Of a stretch of DNA of 62,134 nucleotides, positions 8,770 to 17,797 are shown piece by piece. This stretch comes from Clostridia bacterium. Lineage in GTDB: Bacteria; Bacillota; Clostridia; TANB77; CAG-508. The notes under the pieces are model-generated. The model made no database searches. It was not told where the DNA came from and saw nothing but the letters and a program-made list of their open reading frames with translations. How positions within the stretch are numbered: the stretch's first letter is position 1; every line of letters starts with the position of its first letter. The stretch lies in contig JAFRDD010000003.1 of the NCBI GenBank assembly GCA_017404025.1, positions 1 through 62,134 of the forward strand, given 5' to 3'. Position numbers and translations under genes: made by a program.

Positions 8770-9144
8770 ATGATACTAATATTCACAGATAACGAGCAAC
8801 TAGACTTAGAATTAAGTAAAAAAATAGATAATAGCAGAGTTGTTTATTACCCAGATTATATACTGGAAGAAAACGAAGCCACAGTCTTAATTGCAACAAT
8901 ACAACCAAATAAATATAACTTTAAAGACTTTATGTATAAAGTACGAAGTAAAAATATTCAAGTTATTTTACTTTTAGAAGATGAGAATGTAAAAGAGTTA
9001 AAAGATGCTTTAACACTAGGGATTTATGATTTAATTTTTGATCCATTTAGTACAGATGACATCATAAATTGTATAAAATCTCCTGCACCATTTTCTAAAA
9101 TTTCAAATTATATAAAAGATTTATTAGAACTGGAAACAAATTAA
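8770..9144 (+). CDS. Receiver-like (CheY-fold) single-domain protein
   Basis: 124 residues that alternate strands and helices like a response-regulator receiver domain, ending in an LIFDPFSTDDII segment like the receiver K/P loop region. The acidic pocket is incomplete (TDNEQ at the start, no clear phospho-Asp), so it is probably a pseudo-receiver. It begins 3 bp after the M23 gene and is the last gene of the T4SS core operon. Role unknown; regulation or localisation of the machine is a guess. Confidence 0.5.
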   Translation: MILIFTDNEQLDLELSKKIDNSRVVYYPDYILEENEATVLIATIQPNKYNFKDFMYKVRSKNIQVILLLEDENVKELKDALTLGIYDLIFDPFSTDDIINCIKSPAPFSKISNYIKDLLELETN

Positions 9145-9238
9145 CTTTCTAGTTCTTTTATTTTATCTTAATTGAAGGGCGGTGATGCCAATGTAAAATG
9201 TGGTAATTAACAAATTTAAGTGAAAGGAGGATTTTTTT

Positions 9239-9835
9239 ATGAGAAAACATTCAAAAAAAATTTTTATAGTTTCTATAATATTAATATTTATAGTATTCAT
9301 CACTATACTAGTAATGCTACTTACATCATTTTTTAAAGAATATAAAAAACAGCAACAAATAGACTTTGTATATTCTCAAACGTCAGATGATAAAATTCAG
9401 GAAAACCTTGAAAATAATTCTAGTTTAAATGACCTATACATAAAAATTGATGGCGACAATATTTTAGGAGTTATAGAAATTGAAAAAATTAATTATCAAG
9501 GCTTAATTTATGAAGGAACCACACTGGATGTTTTAGACAAGGGTATAGGACATTTTACAAGTAGCCCTATATTAAATGGCAATGTGTGTTTAGCAGGACA
9601 TAACTATTCTGGTATTTGGGAAAATCTATATACATTAGAAAAAGGCGATACTATAAAATACACAAGTGTTTTAGGTACTGGAATTTATAGTGTATGTGAT
9701 GTAAGACAAATAGAAGAAACTGATATGTCTGTTTTGGAAAATACACAAGAAGATAAACTAACTTTAATAACTTGTGTAAAAAATGTTCCTTCCAAAAGAC
9801 TTTGTGTCCAAGCAATAGCAACGGATGTAGACTAA
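9239..9835 (+). CDS. Sortase
   Basis: 198 residues: an N-terminal membrane anchor (about 9-32) and a sortase domain with the catalytic His in LAGHN (His121), Cys in TLITC (Cys179) and Arg187 (SKR). The compact domain resembles class D sortases. Sortases cut LPXTG-type motifs and attach the protein to peptidoglycan or to other pilins. The likely substrate is the thioester adhesin two genes downstream, which ends in LPRTG. A strong AAAGGAGG site precedes the ATG. Confidence 0.85.
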   Translation: MRKHSKKIFIVSIILIFIVFITILVMLLTSFFKEYKKQQQIDFVYSQTSDDKIQENLENNSSLNDLYIKIDGDNILGVIEIEKINYQGLIYEGTTLDVLDKGIGHFTSSPILNGNVCLAGHNYSGIWENLYTLEKGDTIKYTSVLGTGIYSVCDVRQIEETDMSVLENTQEDKLTLITCVKNVPSKRLCVQAIATDVD

Positions 9836-9919
9836 AAAAATTTTTTTTAATGACCATTCCTTTTTATTTTTAAACATGATATTCTAAATAATAACAAAAA
9901 AATAGAAAGGGTGATATTT

Positions 9920-10702
9920 ATGAAAAATAAAAAAATATTAATAGGTATAATTGTTATTTTAGTTATAATTGTTTTAGTAAATTTGACAATACTATTTTTA
10001 AGGAAAAATAAAGAATCTAATTCAAATAGTAATAACGATTCTTTATCAAAAATTGAAGAGCAAGAATTTGAGCCAAACAAACAAGATAAATTAAATGAAT
10101 CTTTAGAAATGCCTAAAGAAACAGAAATTGAAGTTGCTGAAAAACAAGACACTGAAATAACTGAAACTATTGAACAAGAAAATGTCGCAAAATCCGAAGC
10201 TCAAAGTATGCCAAAGCAAGTGATTACAAAAGATACAAGTAATCAGATAGCACCAAAAAGTGTCCCAAAAGAGGTTACTAAAAAAGAAGAAATAAAGACA
10301 CAAAATAAAACAGAAAATAAACAGGAAAATGTAACACAAACTACTCAAAATACGGATCCTGTCGTGCCTACTCCAAGTGTTCCTAATCCAAGTAATCCTA
10401 CTCCAGAACCAAAACCAACAACTGATAGTACACCTAGCAAACCTACAGAAGAATTTAGAGTAAATCAATCATTAATTAATCAAATACAAAATATAATAAA
10501 TTCAAATCCTTCTAGTATGATGACAGAATTTGGATTCAATATAGTAGTTGATAGTTCTATCGTAAGCAAGACAACAGGATTTACTTTTACTGAGACTAGA
10601 GTAAAAAATGCAGTTGCTAACTCTTTTGGAACAATTAGAATTTATGCTCGTGATTATTATAAGAACGGACAACTTATGTGGAATGAATGCTTTATACTTT
10701 AA
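9920..10702 (+). CDS. Membrane-anchored surface protein with Pro/Glu/Lys-rich stalk
   Basis: 260 residues from the ATG after AAGGGTGAT. A single N-terminal membrane helix is followed by a long low-complexity stalk (Glu/Lys/Thr, then Pro-rich VPTPSVPNPSNPTPEP) and an 80-residue C-terminal globular domain (from EFRVNQSLINQIQ) that I do not recognise. It lies between sortase and adhesin, so it is probably displayed at the surface and helps cell contact during mating. Confidence 0.6.
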   Translation: MKNKKILIGIIVILVIIVLVNLTILFLRKNKESNSNSNNDSLSKIEEQEFEPNKQDKLNESLEMPKETEIEVAEKQDTEITETIEQENVAKSEAQSMPKQVITKDTSNQIAPKSVPKEVTKKEEIKTQNKTENKQENVTQTTQNTDPVVPTPSVPNPSNPTPEPKPTTDSTPSKPTEEFRVNQSLINQIQNIINSNPSSMMTEFGFNIVVDSSIVSKTTGFTFTETRVKNAVANSFGTIRIYARDYYKNGQLMWNECFIL

Positions 10703-10723
10703 ATATTTAAAATTTAATATTAT

Positions 10724-10755
10724 AGAACACTTTTTAACAAGGTGTTCTTTTTTTT
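10724..10755 (+). terminator. Terminator hairpin just upstream of the adhesin RBS
   Basis: AGAACAC/GTGTTCT stem, 11-nt loop and eight Ts. It ends the operon before it, but sits directly against the ribosome binding site (AGGAGG 10756-10761) of the adhesin, so adhesin mRNA must come from read-through or from a start inside the hairpin. It may work as an attenuator. Confidence 0.8.
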
Positions 10756-10770
10756 AGGAGGTAAAAAAAT

Positions 10771-13700
10771 ATGGTAAAACAAAAAAAGAAAATTATTTAT
10801 GCTATTTTACTAATAGTTTATTTATTAAATTCCTTTGCAGGAATAGTTTCTGCAGCACAAATAAGTAATGCAGATATAGTTGATTTAGGTGATTGTGGTT
10901 ATCACTTACAATTTTGGGATACAAAACAAAATGCCTGGTCTTATATTATAACTACAATGGCTGGTTATTACTACAATGGCGAATTACATTATGCATATTG
11001 TATGCAAGCTGATAGAAAGGGTGTCGGCGAAAACGGAAATTACACAGTAAATATCTCTGACTTATTAGACAATGTACAAGTTTGGAGGACAATTACTGCA
11101 GGTTTTCCATACAGAACTGCTGGTCAGCTTGGATGTAGTACTGACCAAGATGCTTTTGTTGCAACAAAACAGGCTATCTATTGTATAATTTATGGATTTA
11201 ATCCTGAAACAAGGTACAAAGGTGGAGATGCTAGAGGAACAGCTATAAAAAATGCAATAATTAACCTAGTAAATGAAGGAAAAAATGGAACAAGAACTCC
11301 GGCAAATGCTAATGTTTCAGTAAAAAAAATAAATGACTTAATTTTTGATGATAACTATTGTTATCAAGAATTTAGTGTATCTAGCTTGGTTAATATTGGT
11401 AGTTATACAGTTACAGCAACAAATGGGTTGCCTAGTGGTTCTAAAATAGTAAATACAAATAATAATGAACAATCAACATTTAATGGAAATGAACATTTTA
11501 AAGTTCAAATACCTAAAAATACTATAACGGGAAATCTTGAAGGTACTGTTGCTGTTAGAGCAAAGTGCGAAACATATCCAATCTTTTATGGTAATGCTCC
11601 ATCAAGCTCTTTACAAGATTATGCCTTAACATTTGATCCTTTATCAGATGAAAGTGGTATTGCGAAATTTAATGTAAATGCCTATAAATCAAGTATAAAA
11701 GTAATTAAACAAGACTCACTTACAAAATATAAAATATCTGGAGTAGAATTTAATTTCAAATATGCTGATGGAGAAAATATTGGTAACTTCACAACAGATA
11801 AAAATGGAGAAATTACTATTTCTAATTTAAAACCTGGAAAAGTAATTGCAAAAGAAATAAAAACAGATAAAGATTATATATTAGATACAAAGGAAAAAGA
11901 AATTAACTTAAGTTATGCTGAAAATGTTGTTAAAAGTATTGATAATGACAAAAAAACAGGTAATTTAAAAATATATAAGGTAGATATGGATAACAATAAA
12001 ATTGGAATTGGAGATGTTGAGTTTGACTTATATAGTAAAGAATTAAATAAAGTTGTTGGAACATATCATACAAATGTAAATGGAGAAATTTATATTAAAG
12101 GCCTTCGTGTAGCAGATTATTCAGTAATTGAAAAAAGTACAAACAAATGGTACAACCTAGCTGATCCAATTGATATTAAAATTGAAGGTGATACTGATAA
12201 AGTCGTTACAATAGGAAATAAATTAAAATCAGGACAAATTAAGGTTATAAAAGTTGATAAAGATAATAAAGAACATAAACTTGAAGGAGTTAAATTTGGC
12301 GTATATGATAAAAACAATAATCTTTTAGAAACAATTGTAACAGACAAAAATGGTGAAGCTATTACAAAAGAATACGCTTTAAGAGATTTTGATTCATTAA
12401 AATTAGTCGAACTTGAAACACAAAAGGATTATGTTTTAAATGATAAGCCTGAAACAGTTAAACTTGAAGAAAATCAAATTAAAACAGTAATCTTTGAAAA
12501 TAAAGTAAAAACAGGAAAAATCAAAGTAATAAAAGTAGACCAAGACAATAAAGAAGTTAAAATTGAAGGAGTAAAATTCATTGTAAAAGATGATAAAGGA
12601 AATGTTGTAGATACAATTATTACAGACAAAAACGGTGAGGCTGTTACAAAAGAACTTCCAATAACATCAAACTATACAATTTATGAAAGTGAAACTCAAA
12701 AAGCTTACAAGCTTACAGATAAGATTGAAAAAGTTACATTAACACAAGACGAAATAAAAACATTAACATTTGAAAACGAAAAACGTAAAGGACAATTAAG
12801 AGTAATTAAAGTCGACAAAGATAACAACGAAGTACTATTAGAAGGTGTTACTTTTGATGTTCTAGATAGCAAAGGGAAAGTAGTAGATACTATAAAAACC
12901 AATGAAAAAGGTGAGGCTATAACAAAGGAATTGCCTTGCATAGATGAAAAATATACAGTTATAGAACGCGAAACTAAAAAGGAATATGTACTTACAGAAA
13001 AACCACAAACAGTTGAATTAAAAGAAGATGAAATAACATCAATTAAATTTGAAAACGAAAAAATCAAAGGTTATGTAGAAATAACAAAAGTTGATAGCAA
13101 AACTAAAGAAAAATTAGAGGGTGCAAAATTTGGAATTTTCAATGAAAACGATAAGCAAATTAGCACAATTATAACAAATAAATCAGGAATTGCCAAAAGT
13201 GGTTTATTACCTTATGGAAAATATTACCTAAAGGAACTAGATAGTGGCTCAGTTTACTATTTACTAAATGAAAAAACATATAAATTTGAAATAGTAAAAA
13301 ATCATGATACTGTTCCTGTAACTATTGAAAATGATGGAGTTGAAATTGAAGTTGATGTTGATAAAAAAGGAACAATAGAAATTAAACCTGGAGAAATGGT
13401 AAATTATGAGTTCTCTAATGTAGCAAACACATCAAATGTATATCTAGAAAACTTTAAATGGTATGATTATATTCCAACTGATTATGTTAGACTACAAACA
13501 ATGTCAACAGGTACATGGAATCAAGATTTGACTTATTCTGTATATTACAAAACAAATAAGTCAGAAGACTACATTTTAAGATATGAAAATCTTAAAACAA
13601 CTGAAAACCATACATTAGACTTTACAACAGAAATAGAACTAGCTGAAGATGAATATATTACAGAGACTATGTTTGATTTTGGAAAAGTCGATATTGGTTT

Positions 13701-13893
13701 CAAAGAAGATATTAAACCAACTATGGAATGTAAATCTTTAGATACTTTAAAGAACAACCAAACATTTACAAATAAAACAAGAACAGTAGGAACGTATTTC
13801 GGTATAACTGCTGAAAGTTCTTCAAAATGGACTACTATTGTTCATGTTCCAGAAGAACACAAAGATGCTGTACTTCCTAGAACTGGGAAATAA
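10771..13893 (+). CDS. Thioester-domain adhesin with SpaA-type repeats, LPRTG C-terminus
   Basis: 1040 residues. The signal peptide (about 1-29, ending IVSAAQ) is followed by a TQXA-type thioester domain: Cys near residue 77 (YAYCMQ) and the ATKQAIY motif near 131. Six or so SpaA/prealbumin-like repeats follow (about 305-860), each opening with a G-x-[IL]-x-[IV]-x-K-VD pattern and closing with FENE/FENK. A last domain runs to LPRTGK and stop. The family covalently attaches to host or partner surfaces. The end is odd: no membrane helix or basic tail follows LPRTG. A role in mating-pair contact is inferred from position after the T4SS and sortase. Confidence 0.85.
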   Translation: MVKQKKKIIYAILLIVYLLNSFAGIVSAAQISNADIVDLGDCGYHLQFWDTKQNAWSYIITTMAGYYYNGELHYAYCMQADRKGVGENGNYTVNISDLLDNVQVWRTITAGFPYRTAGQLGCSTDQDAFVATKQAIYCIIYGFNPETRYKGGDARGTAIKNAIINLVNEGKNGTRTPANANVSVKKINDLIFDDNYCYQEFSVSSLVNIGSYTVTATNGLPSGSKIVNTNNNEQSTFNGNEHFKVQIPKNTITGNLEGTVAVRAKCETYPIFYGNAPSSSLQDYALTFDPLSDESGIAKFNVNAYKSSIKVIKQDSLTKYKISGVEFNFKYADGENIGNFTTDKNGEITISNLKPGKVIAKEIKTDKDYILDTKEKEINLSYAENVVKSIDNDKKTGNLKIYKVDMDNNKIGIGDVEFDLYSKELNKVVGTYHTNVNGEIYIKGLRVADYSVIEKSTNKWYNLADPIDIKIEGDTDKVVTIGNKLKSGQIKVIKVDKDNKEHKLEGVKFGVYDKNNNLLETIVTDKNGEAITKEYALRDFDSLKLVELETQKDYVLNDKPETVKLEENQIKTVIFENKVKTGKIKVIKVDQDNKEVKIEGVKFIVKDDKGNVVDTIITDKNGEAVTKELPITSNYTIYESETQKAYKLTDKIEKVTLTQDEIKTLTFENEKRKGQLRVIKVDKDNNEVLLEGVTFDVLDSKGKVVDTIKTNEKGEAITKELPCIDEKYTVIERETKKEYVLTEKPQTVELKEDEITSIKFENEKIKGYVEITKVDSKTKEKLEGAKFGIFNENDKQISTIITNKSGIAKSGLLPYGKYYLKELDSGSVYYLLNEKTYKFEIVKNHDTVPVTIENDGVEIEVDVDKKGTIEIKPGEMVNYEFSNVANTSNVYLENFKWYDYIPTDYVRLQTMSTGTWNQDLTYSVYYKTNKSEDYILRYENLKTTENHTLDFTTEIELAEDEYITETMFDFGKVDIGFKEDIKPTMECKSLDTLKNNQTFTNKTRTVGTYFGITAESSSKWTTIVHVPEEHKDAVLPRTGK

Positions 13894-13962
13894 ACAAATG
13901 ATAAATTGTTAGAAATCCTTTAAAATTTGCCCCAAATATTAAATTTTAGGAGGATTTTGATT

Positions 13963-14232
13963 ATGGAAATTACAGATATAAAAATATTTAAAGCTACAAA
14001 AAAAGGAGCTTTACTTGCTTATGCAAATGTTATATTAAATGAACGTTTTATTATTAGAGGCATTAGATTATTACAAACTGAAAAAAGTGGAAGATTTATT
14101 ATAATGCCAACAAGAAGAACAAAAGAAAATCGTTATAGAGATATTTGCCATCCATTAAATTCAAATGTTAGAAATGAACTAACACAAACTATTTTTGCAG
14201 CATATGATGAAAAGATAAAAAACGAAAAATAA
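13963..14232 (+). CDS. spoVG: SpoVG family regulator
   Basis: 89 residues from the ATG after AGGAGG. It matches SpoVG throughout: MEITDIKIFKATKKG, an IRGIRLLQTEKSGRFIIMPTRRT core, YRDICHPLNSNVR, and a helical C-terminus. SpoVG proteins bind RNA/DNA and act as global post-transcriptional regulators in Firmicutes; conjugative elements often carry a copy. Here it may tune element or host gene expression. Confidence 0.85.
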   Translation: MEITDIKIFKATKKGALLAYANVILNERFIIRGIRLLQTEKSGRFIIMPTRRTKENRYRDICHPLNSNVRNELTQTIFAAYDEKIKNEK

Positions 14233-14295
14233 AAATGTAAAAAGTGTTTTCTTAAAAATATTGCCCCTTAAATATTCTAAAGAAAGGACTTTTTT

Positions 14296-14883
14296 ATGAT
14301 TATAGATGAAAACCTACAAAACAATATATTAGATTTACAACAAAATCTAGACATGATACTTAAAAGTAATAGTCTAACAGATTTACAAATTGAAAAATTT
14401 TTAAGAAACTTTGAAAAAACAAGATACAATATCTTAAATGAAATTAAAATATATAATAAAAATGTTAATTTTGAATATGAAAAAATCAAAACAATAGATG
14501 ATAATTACAAAGCAAAACTTGAAGATGATACTTTAAAAATATATGTTCCAGAAGTTATGCCTTCATTTAAAAATCTAAAAACACATACATACAAAAGAAT
14601 TTTATTAAATATTACAGAAATTACAAAAGCTTATGCTAATCAATTTGATAATGAAGTTTGTATATTTGTAAAAGTGTTTGATAACATTTTAGGCTGGGAT
14701 ATAGATAACAAATATATAAAACCAGTTGCAGACGCTTTAATTTCTTCAGGTGTTATTCAAGATGATAATATTACAAAAATGTTTTATTGTGTGAAAGGAT
14801 ATTTTTCCGATGATCCACATACAGAAATTTATGTTTTTGATAGCAAAAATTTAAGTGAAAATTTTGATTTTTACAGGATGTAG
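14296..14883 (+). CDS. RusA-like protein
   Basis: 195 residues. The N-terminal 85 residues are helical. The C-terminal part (from KLEDDTLKIYVPEVMPSFKNL) carries a DIDNKYIKPVADALISSG segment followed by IQDDN, the spaced acidic pattern of RusA-fold Holliday-junction resolvases (D-x-DN-x2-K...D-x-L...DD). Assignment is by motif only; it may process recombination or replication intermediates of the ICE. Confidence 0.5.
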   Translation: MIIDENLQNNILDLQQNLDMILKSNSLTDLQIEKFLRNFEKTRYNILNEIKIYNKNVNFEYEKIKTIDDNYKAKLEDDTLKIYVPEVMPSFKNLKTHTYKRILLNITEITKAYANQFDNEVCIFVKVFDNILGWDIDNKYIKPVADALISSGVIQDDNITKMFYCVKGYFSDDPHTEIYVFDSKNLSENFDFYRM

Positions 14884-15085
14884 AAATGTCGCGATTTTAA
14901 GTTTTTAGGCAAAAAAAATTACGACATATTATAATTTAATTAAATACAAGTGTTGCAACGGTTTTAAAAAACTTATGCGACATTTTTTTGAGTGGAGGTA
15001 GATAGGTGATATCGTAAGATATCGCATAGCTACCAAAGTTTAATTAATTTGAAAAATTAATTGATACTTTCTAGGAGGTGATTGT
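14884..15085. other. Structured noncoding region, candidate oriT or leader
   Basis: 202 bp with an unusual density of pairing sequence: three related TGTCG(C)/(G)CGACA motifs (about 14887, 14923 and 14982), then GGTAG...CTACC enclosing the palindrome GATATCGTAAGATATC (about 15001-15038), then AATTAATT arms (about 15041-15070). It sits just before the replication-relaxation-like gene and VirD4, where an origin of transfer or a folded leader would be expected. Confidence 0.45.
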
Positions 15086-15997
15086 TTGAATTATTTTCCA
15101 AGTGGTAATGAGGAAATTACTTTATTAAAATTTATTGCCAAGTTCCAATATTTAAACACAAATGATACAAAATATTTTTTTAAATCTAAAGCTTATTATA
15201 AAAAAAGAATAACCCACCTAGCAGAAATTAAATATTTAAAAAGGGTTAAATATGATTTAGTATTAGATGAGGTTGGAATAAGCTATGTAAAACAAAATAA
15301 TTTTCAATATAATACACGAAATAGAAATAAAAAATATCTTCCAAGACTACAATATATAAGCCATTTAGCTGCAATGTTTTATAATAGTAAAACTATAAAA
15401 TATACTCCTTCATTTTCTATAAAAGATAAAGAGATTTTTACAACTACAGCAAGAAAATATATCGGAATACTAGAAATATCAGGAATTGAATATTTAACCT
15501 ACCATATAACAAGTAAACATGATAATAAATATATTTTATCAGTAATATATGACATACAAAAAGAACATAAATATAGAAATACCATTGTTCTTGTAAATAA
15601 CTTAAATCGAATAAATATAAATGATTTTACTTTTGGAAATAATCAAGTACTTTTAATTGAAGATTCTGATATAAATAGAGAAAAATTAGAATATCTACAT
15701 AGAATTGATTGGCAAAAAATAATAAATAATTATTATAATAATAAAGTGTTTTTAGCAGGATATAATTTCTGTGATTATACAGATTATAAAACAAAATTTA
15801 TCCTAACATTTTCTTTCCTTGATACTGAAAAAATAAATAGAGTAAAATACTTTTTAAGAGAAAACAAAAATAAAACTATAGATATTTTCTGTCCAAGAGA
15901 AATCGAATATTATATTAGAAAAGAACTTCCTAATGCAAACTACACAATAATTGATTTGGAAGATTATATCGTAAAGGAAATAAATATTTATGATTAA
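15086..15997 (+). CDS. Replication-relaxation (Replic_Relax)-like protein, candidate relaxase
   Basis: 303 residues from a TTG after AGGAGGTGATT. The N-terminal 75 residues form a winged helix (EITLLKFIAKFQYLNTNDTKYFF), followed by a mixed alpha/beta domain. Layout and position directly upstream of virD4 fit the Replic_Relax family, proteins tied to plasmid/ICE replication and DNA relaxation. No classical relaxase (MobA, MobT, Rep_trans) was found elsewhere in the element, so this is the best candidate for nicking or an accessory DNA-binding role. It overlaps virD4 by 8 bp. Confidence 0.45.
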   Translation: MNYFPSGNEEITLLKFIAKFQYLNTNDTKYFFKSKAYYKKRITHLAEIKYLKRVKYDLVLDEVGISYVKQNNFQYNTRNRNKKYLPRLQYISHLAAMFYNSKTIKYTPSFSIKDKEIFTTTARKYIGILEISGIEYLTYHITSKHDNKYILSVIYDIQKEHKYRNTIVLVNNLNRININDFTFGNNQVLLIEDSDINREKLEYLHRIDWQKIINNYYNNKVFLAGYNFCDYTDYKTKFILTFSFLDTEKINRVKYFLRENKNKTIDIFCPREIEYYIRKELPNANYTIIDLEDYIVKEINIYD

Positions 15998-17750
15998 AAA
16001 GATAATCTTTTATATCTTTTTATTTTTTGTTTTATTCTTGGATATTGTAATTGACACAAATATAAATAATTATTTTAAATTATTGGAAAAATGTTTTGGA
16101 GAAAAAATTGAATTGAGTTCAACTTTATATGTGCTTATTTGCGTCGTAATTGCTCTTATTTCGATTTTTATTATATTAGACATATTACTTGTTATTAAAA
16201 AACAAAATAACGAAAATAAAGGCATTAAATTTAAAGAAGATGACGGAACTTATGGTACGGCAAATTGGATGCAAGAAAAAGAGATGACAGAAGTACTTTC
16301 ATTTGATAAACCAGGTATTATACTGGGCAAATACAATAATAAATTTGTAAAGCTTCCATTTGATAGTTATTTTAATAAAAATATTTGTGTATTTGGTAGT
16401 TCTGGCAGCATGAAAACAATTCGGATTTCTACTAACAAATTTACTAGAACTATCTATTTATAAAAAATCAATAGTAGTAACCGATCCAAAACGGTGAAAT
16501 TTATAGAAAAACTTCAAGCTATTTTAAGAATATTGGCTATACAGTAAAAGTCTTAAACTTAAAAGATATGAAACACTCTGATAGATGGAATCCACTAGCT
16601 GAAAATGAAACAATTACAGATGTTCAAACAAGTTCAAATGTCATAATATCAAATACACAAAGGCATAACAAAGGTGGAGATGAATTTTGGCCACGTGCTG
16701 AAGAAAATCTTTTAAAGGCCTTTGAATTTTATTTTTTAGAAACATATTCAGAAAATAATACATTAACAAATGTGTATGAACAAATATCTAGTGGTGATAT
16801 AGGAGAAATTGATAGAAGATTTAAAAAGATGCCACCTGATAGCCCTGCAAGAATGAGTTATAATATATTTGCAAGTGGTTCAGATACAATAAAAGCGTCA
16901 GTAATAACAGGACTTGGTACGAGACTACAATTGTTTCAAAATAAGGACTTACAAAAAATAACTAATGAATCAGATATTGACTTAACACTTCCTGGAAAGA
17001 AACCTTGTATATATTATATAATTACCTCAGATATGGATGATTCAAATGACTTTATTGCATCATTATTTTATACATTTTTATTTATAAAACTTGTAAGATA
17101 TGCTGACTCTAAACCAGATGGCAAATGTGAAAATGAAGTATTTTTCTTTTTGGATGAGTTTGCCAATTTAGGGCAAATACCAGATTTTAATAAAAAAATA
17201 AGTACTGTTCGTAGTCGTGGAATAGCTTTAATTCCAATTTTACAAAATTTACGGTCAATTTGAAAATCGCTATCCTGATGGCTTATCTGATGAAATTATA
17301 GGAAACACAGATACACGATTAGGACTTGGAATGACAGATTATAAAACTGCTGAATATTTTAGTAATTTAATAGGTGTATCAACAGTAGAAACAATGGCAA
17401 TTAGAAAATCAAATTCCCTTGAAGGAGATATTGAAGAATATGGCCAAAAAAATATTACAACTACACAAAGAAATCTACTTAATGCTGACGAAATATTAAG
17501 AATACCCACAATTAAATTACTAGTGAATTTAAGAGGTAACAAGCCTTTGCTTTTAGACAAAGTAATTTATACAGAACATCCATTAAGTAAGAAATTGAAA
17601 GATAGTTCTATTTTAGACTATAACCCAAAGTGGACTATAAATAAGTCAAATAAAGTAGAATTACCAAAGAAGAATGAAAATAAATCTAAAAAAGATATAG
17701 AAAAAGATGGGCCATCAAAGAAAGAAAAAATTACTTGGCAAAATTTCTAA
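15990..17750 (+). CDS. VirD4/TraG-like coupling protein, frame broken at three CGGN sites
   Basis: 585 residues when C16422, C16492 and C17252 are skipped, normal for a T4SS coupling protein. Two N-terminal membrane helices (about 3-20 and 44-70) are followed by the ATPase domain: P-loop GSSGSMKT near 136-143, DPKGEIY, and Walker B FFFLDEFANLG near 385. The restored glycines lie in MKTIGFLL just after the P-loop, in VTDPKGEIY and in LQNLGQFENRYPD. The P-loop has Met where Gly is usual before Lys. Coupling proteins bring the relaxase-DNA complex to the channel. Without frame correction this is three fragments. Confidence 0.8.
16422..16425 (+). other. CGGN frame-break site 6 (CGGA, virD4-like)
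   Basis: 144 codons precede C16422. Skipping it gives AAA ACA ATT GGA TTT CTA CTA (K-T-I-G-F-L-L) directly after the P-loop. Confidence 0.8.
16492..16495 (+). other. CGGN frame-break site 7 (CGGT, virD4-like)
   Basis: 23 codons after site 6. Skipping C16492 gives GAT CCA AAA GGT GAA ATT (D-P-K-G-E-I), the conserved DPKGE of coupling proteins. Read as a triplet, CGG is followed at once by TGA. Confidence 0.85.
17252..17255 (+). other. CGGN frame-break site 8 (CGGT, virD4-like)
   Basis: 253 codons after site 7. Skipping C17252 gives AAT TTA GGT CAA TTT GAA (N-L-G-Q-F-E), then 162 further codons to TAA. As a triplet, TGA follows three codons on. Confidence 0.85.
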
Positions 17751-17797
17751 AAAGTGGTATAATTTTTTAAATAATTATGTTATAAAAAGGTGATTTT

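Noticed and set aside
9145-9238. A broken gene between the receiver-like gene and sortase containing GGGCGGTGATGCC.
   Set aside because: Neither the literal nor the C-skipped frame gives more than a few codons before stops.
12230-13060. Tandem DNA repeats within the adhesin gene.
   Set aside because: These are diverged SpaA-type protein domains, not recent DNA duplications.
4531-17750. Ordinary pseudogene decay as explanation for the broken virB4, virD4 and M23 genes.
   Set aside because: All breaks are the same event (one C before GGN), frames are otherwise perfect, and the same event occurs in chromosomal dnaC. Random decay would give mixed indels and stops. A systematic base-calling artefact cannot be excluded from the sequence alone and is kept as the main alternative.
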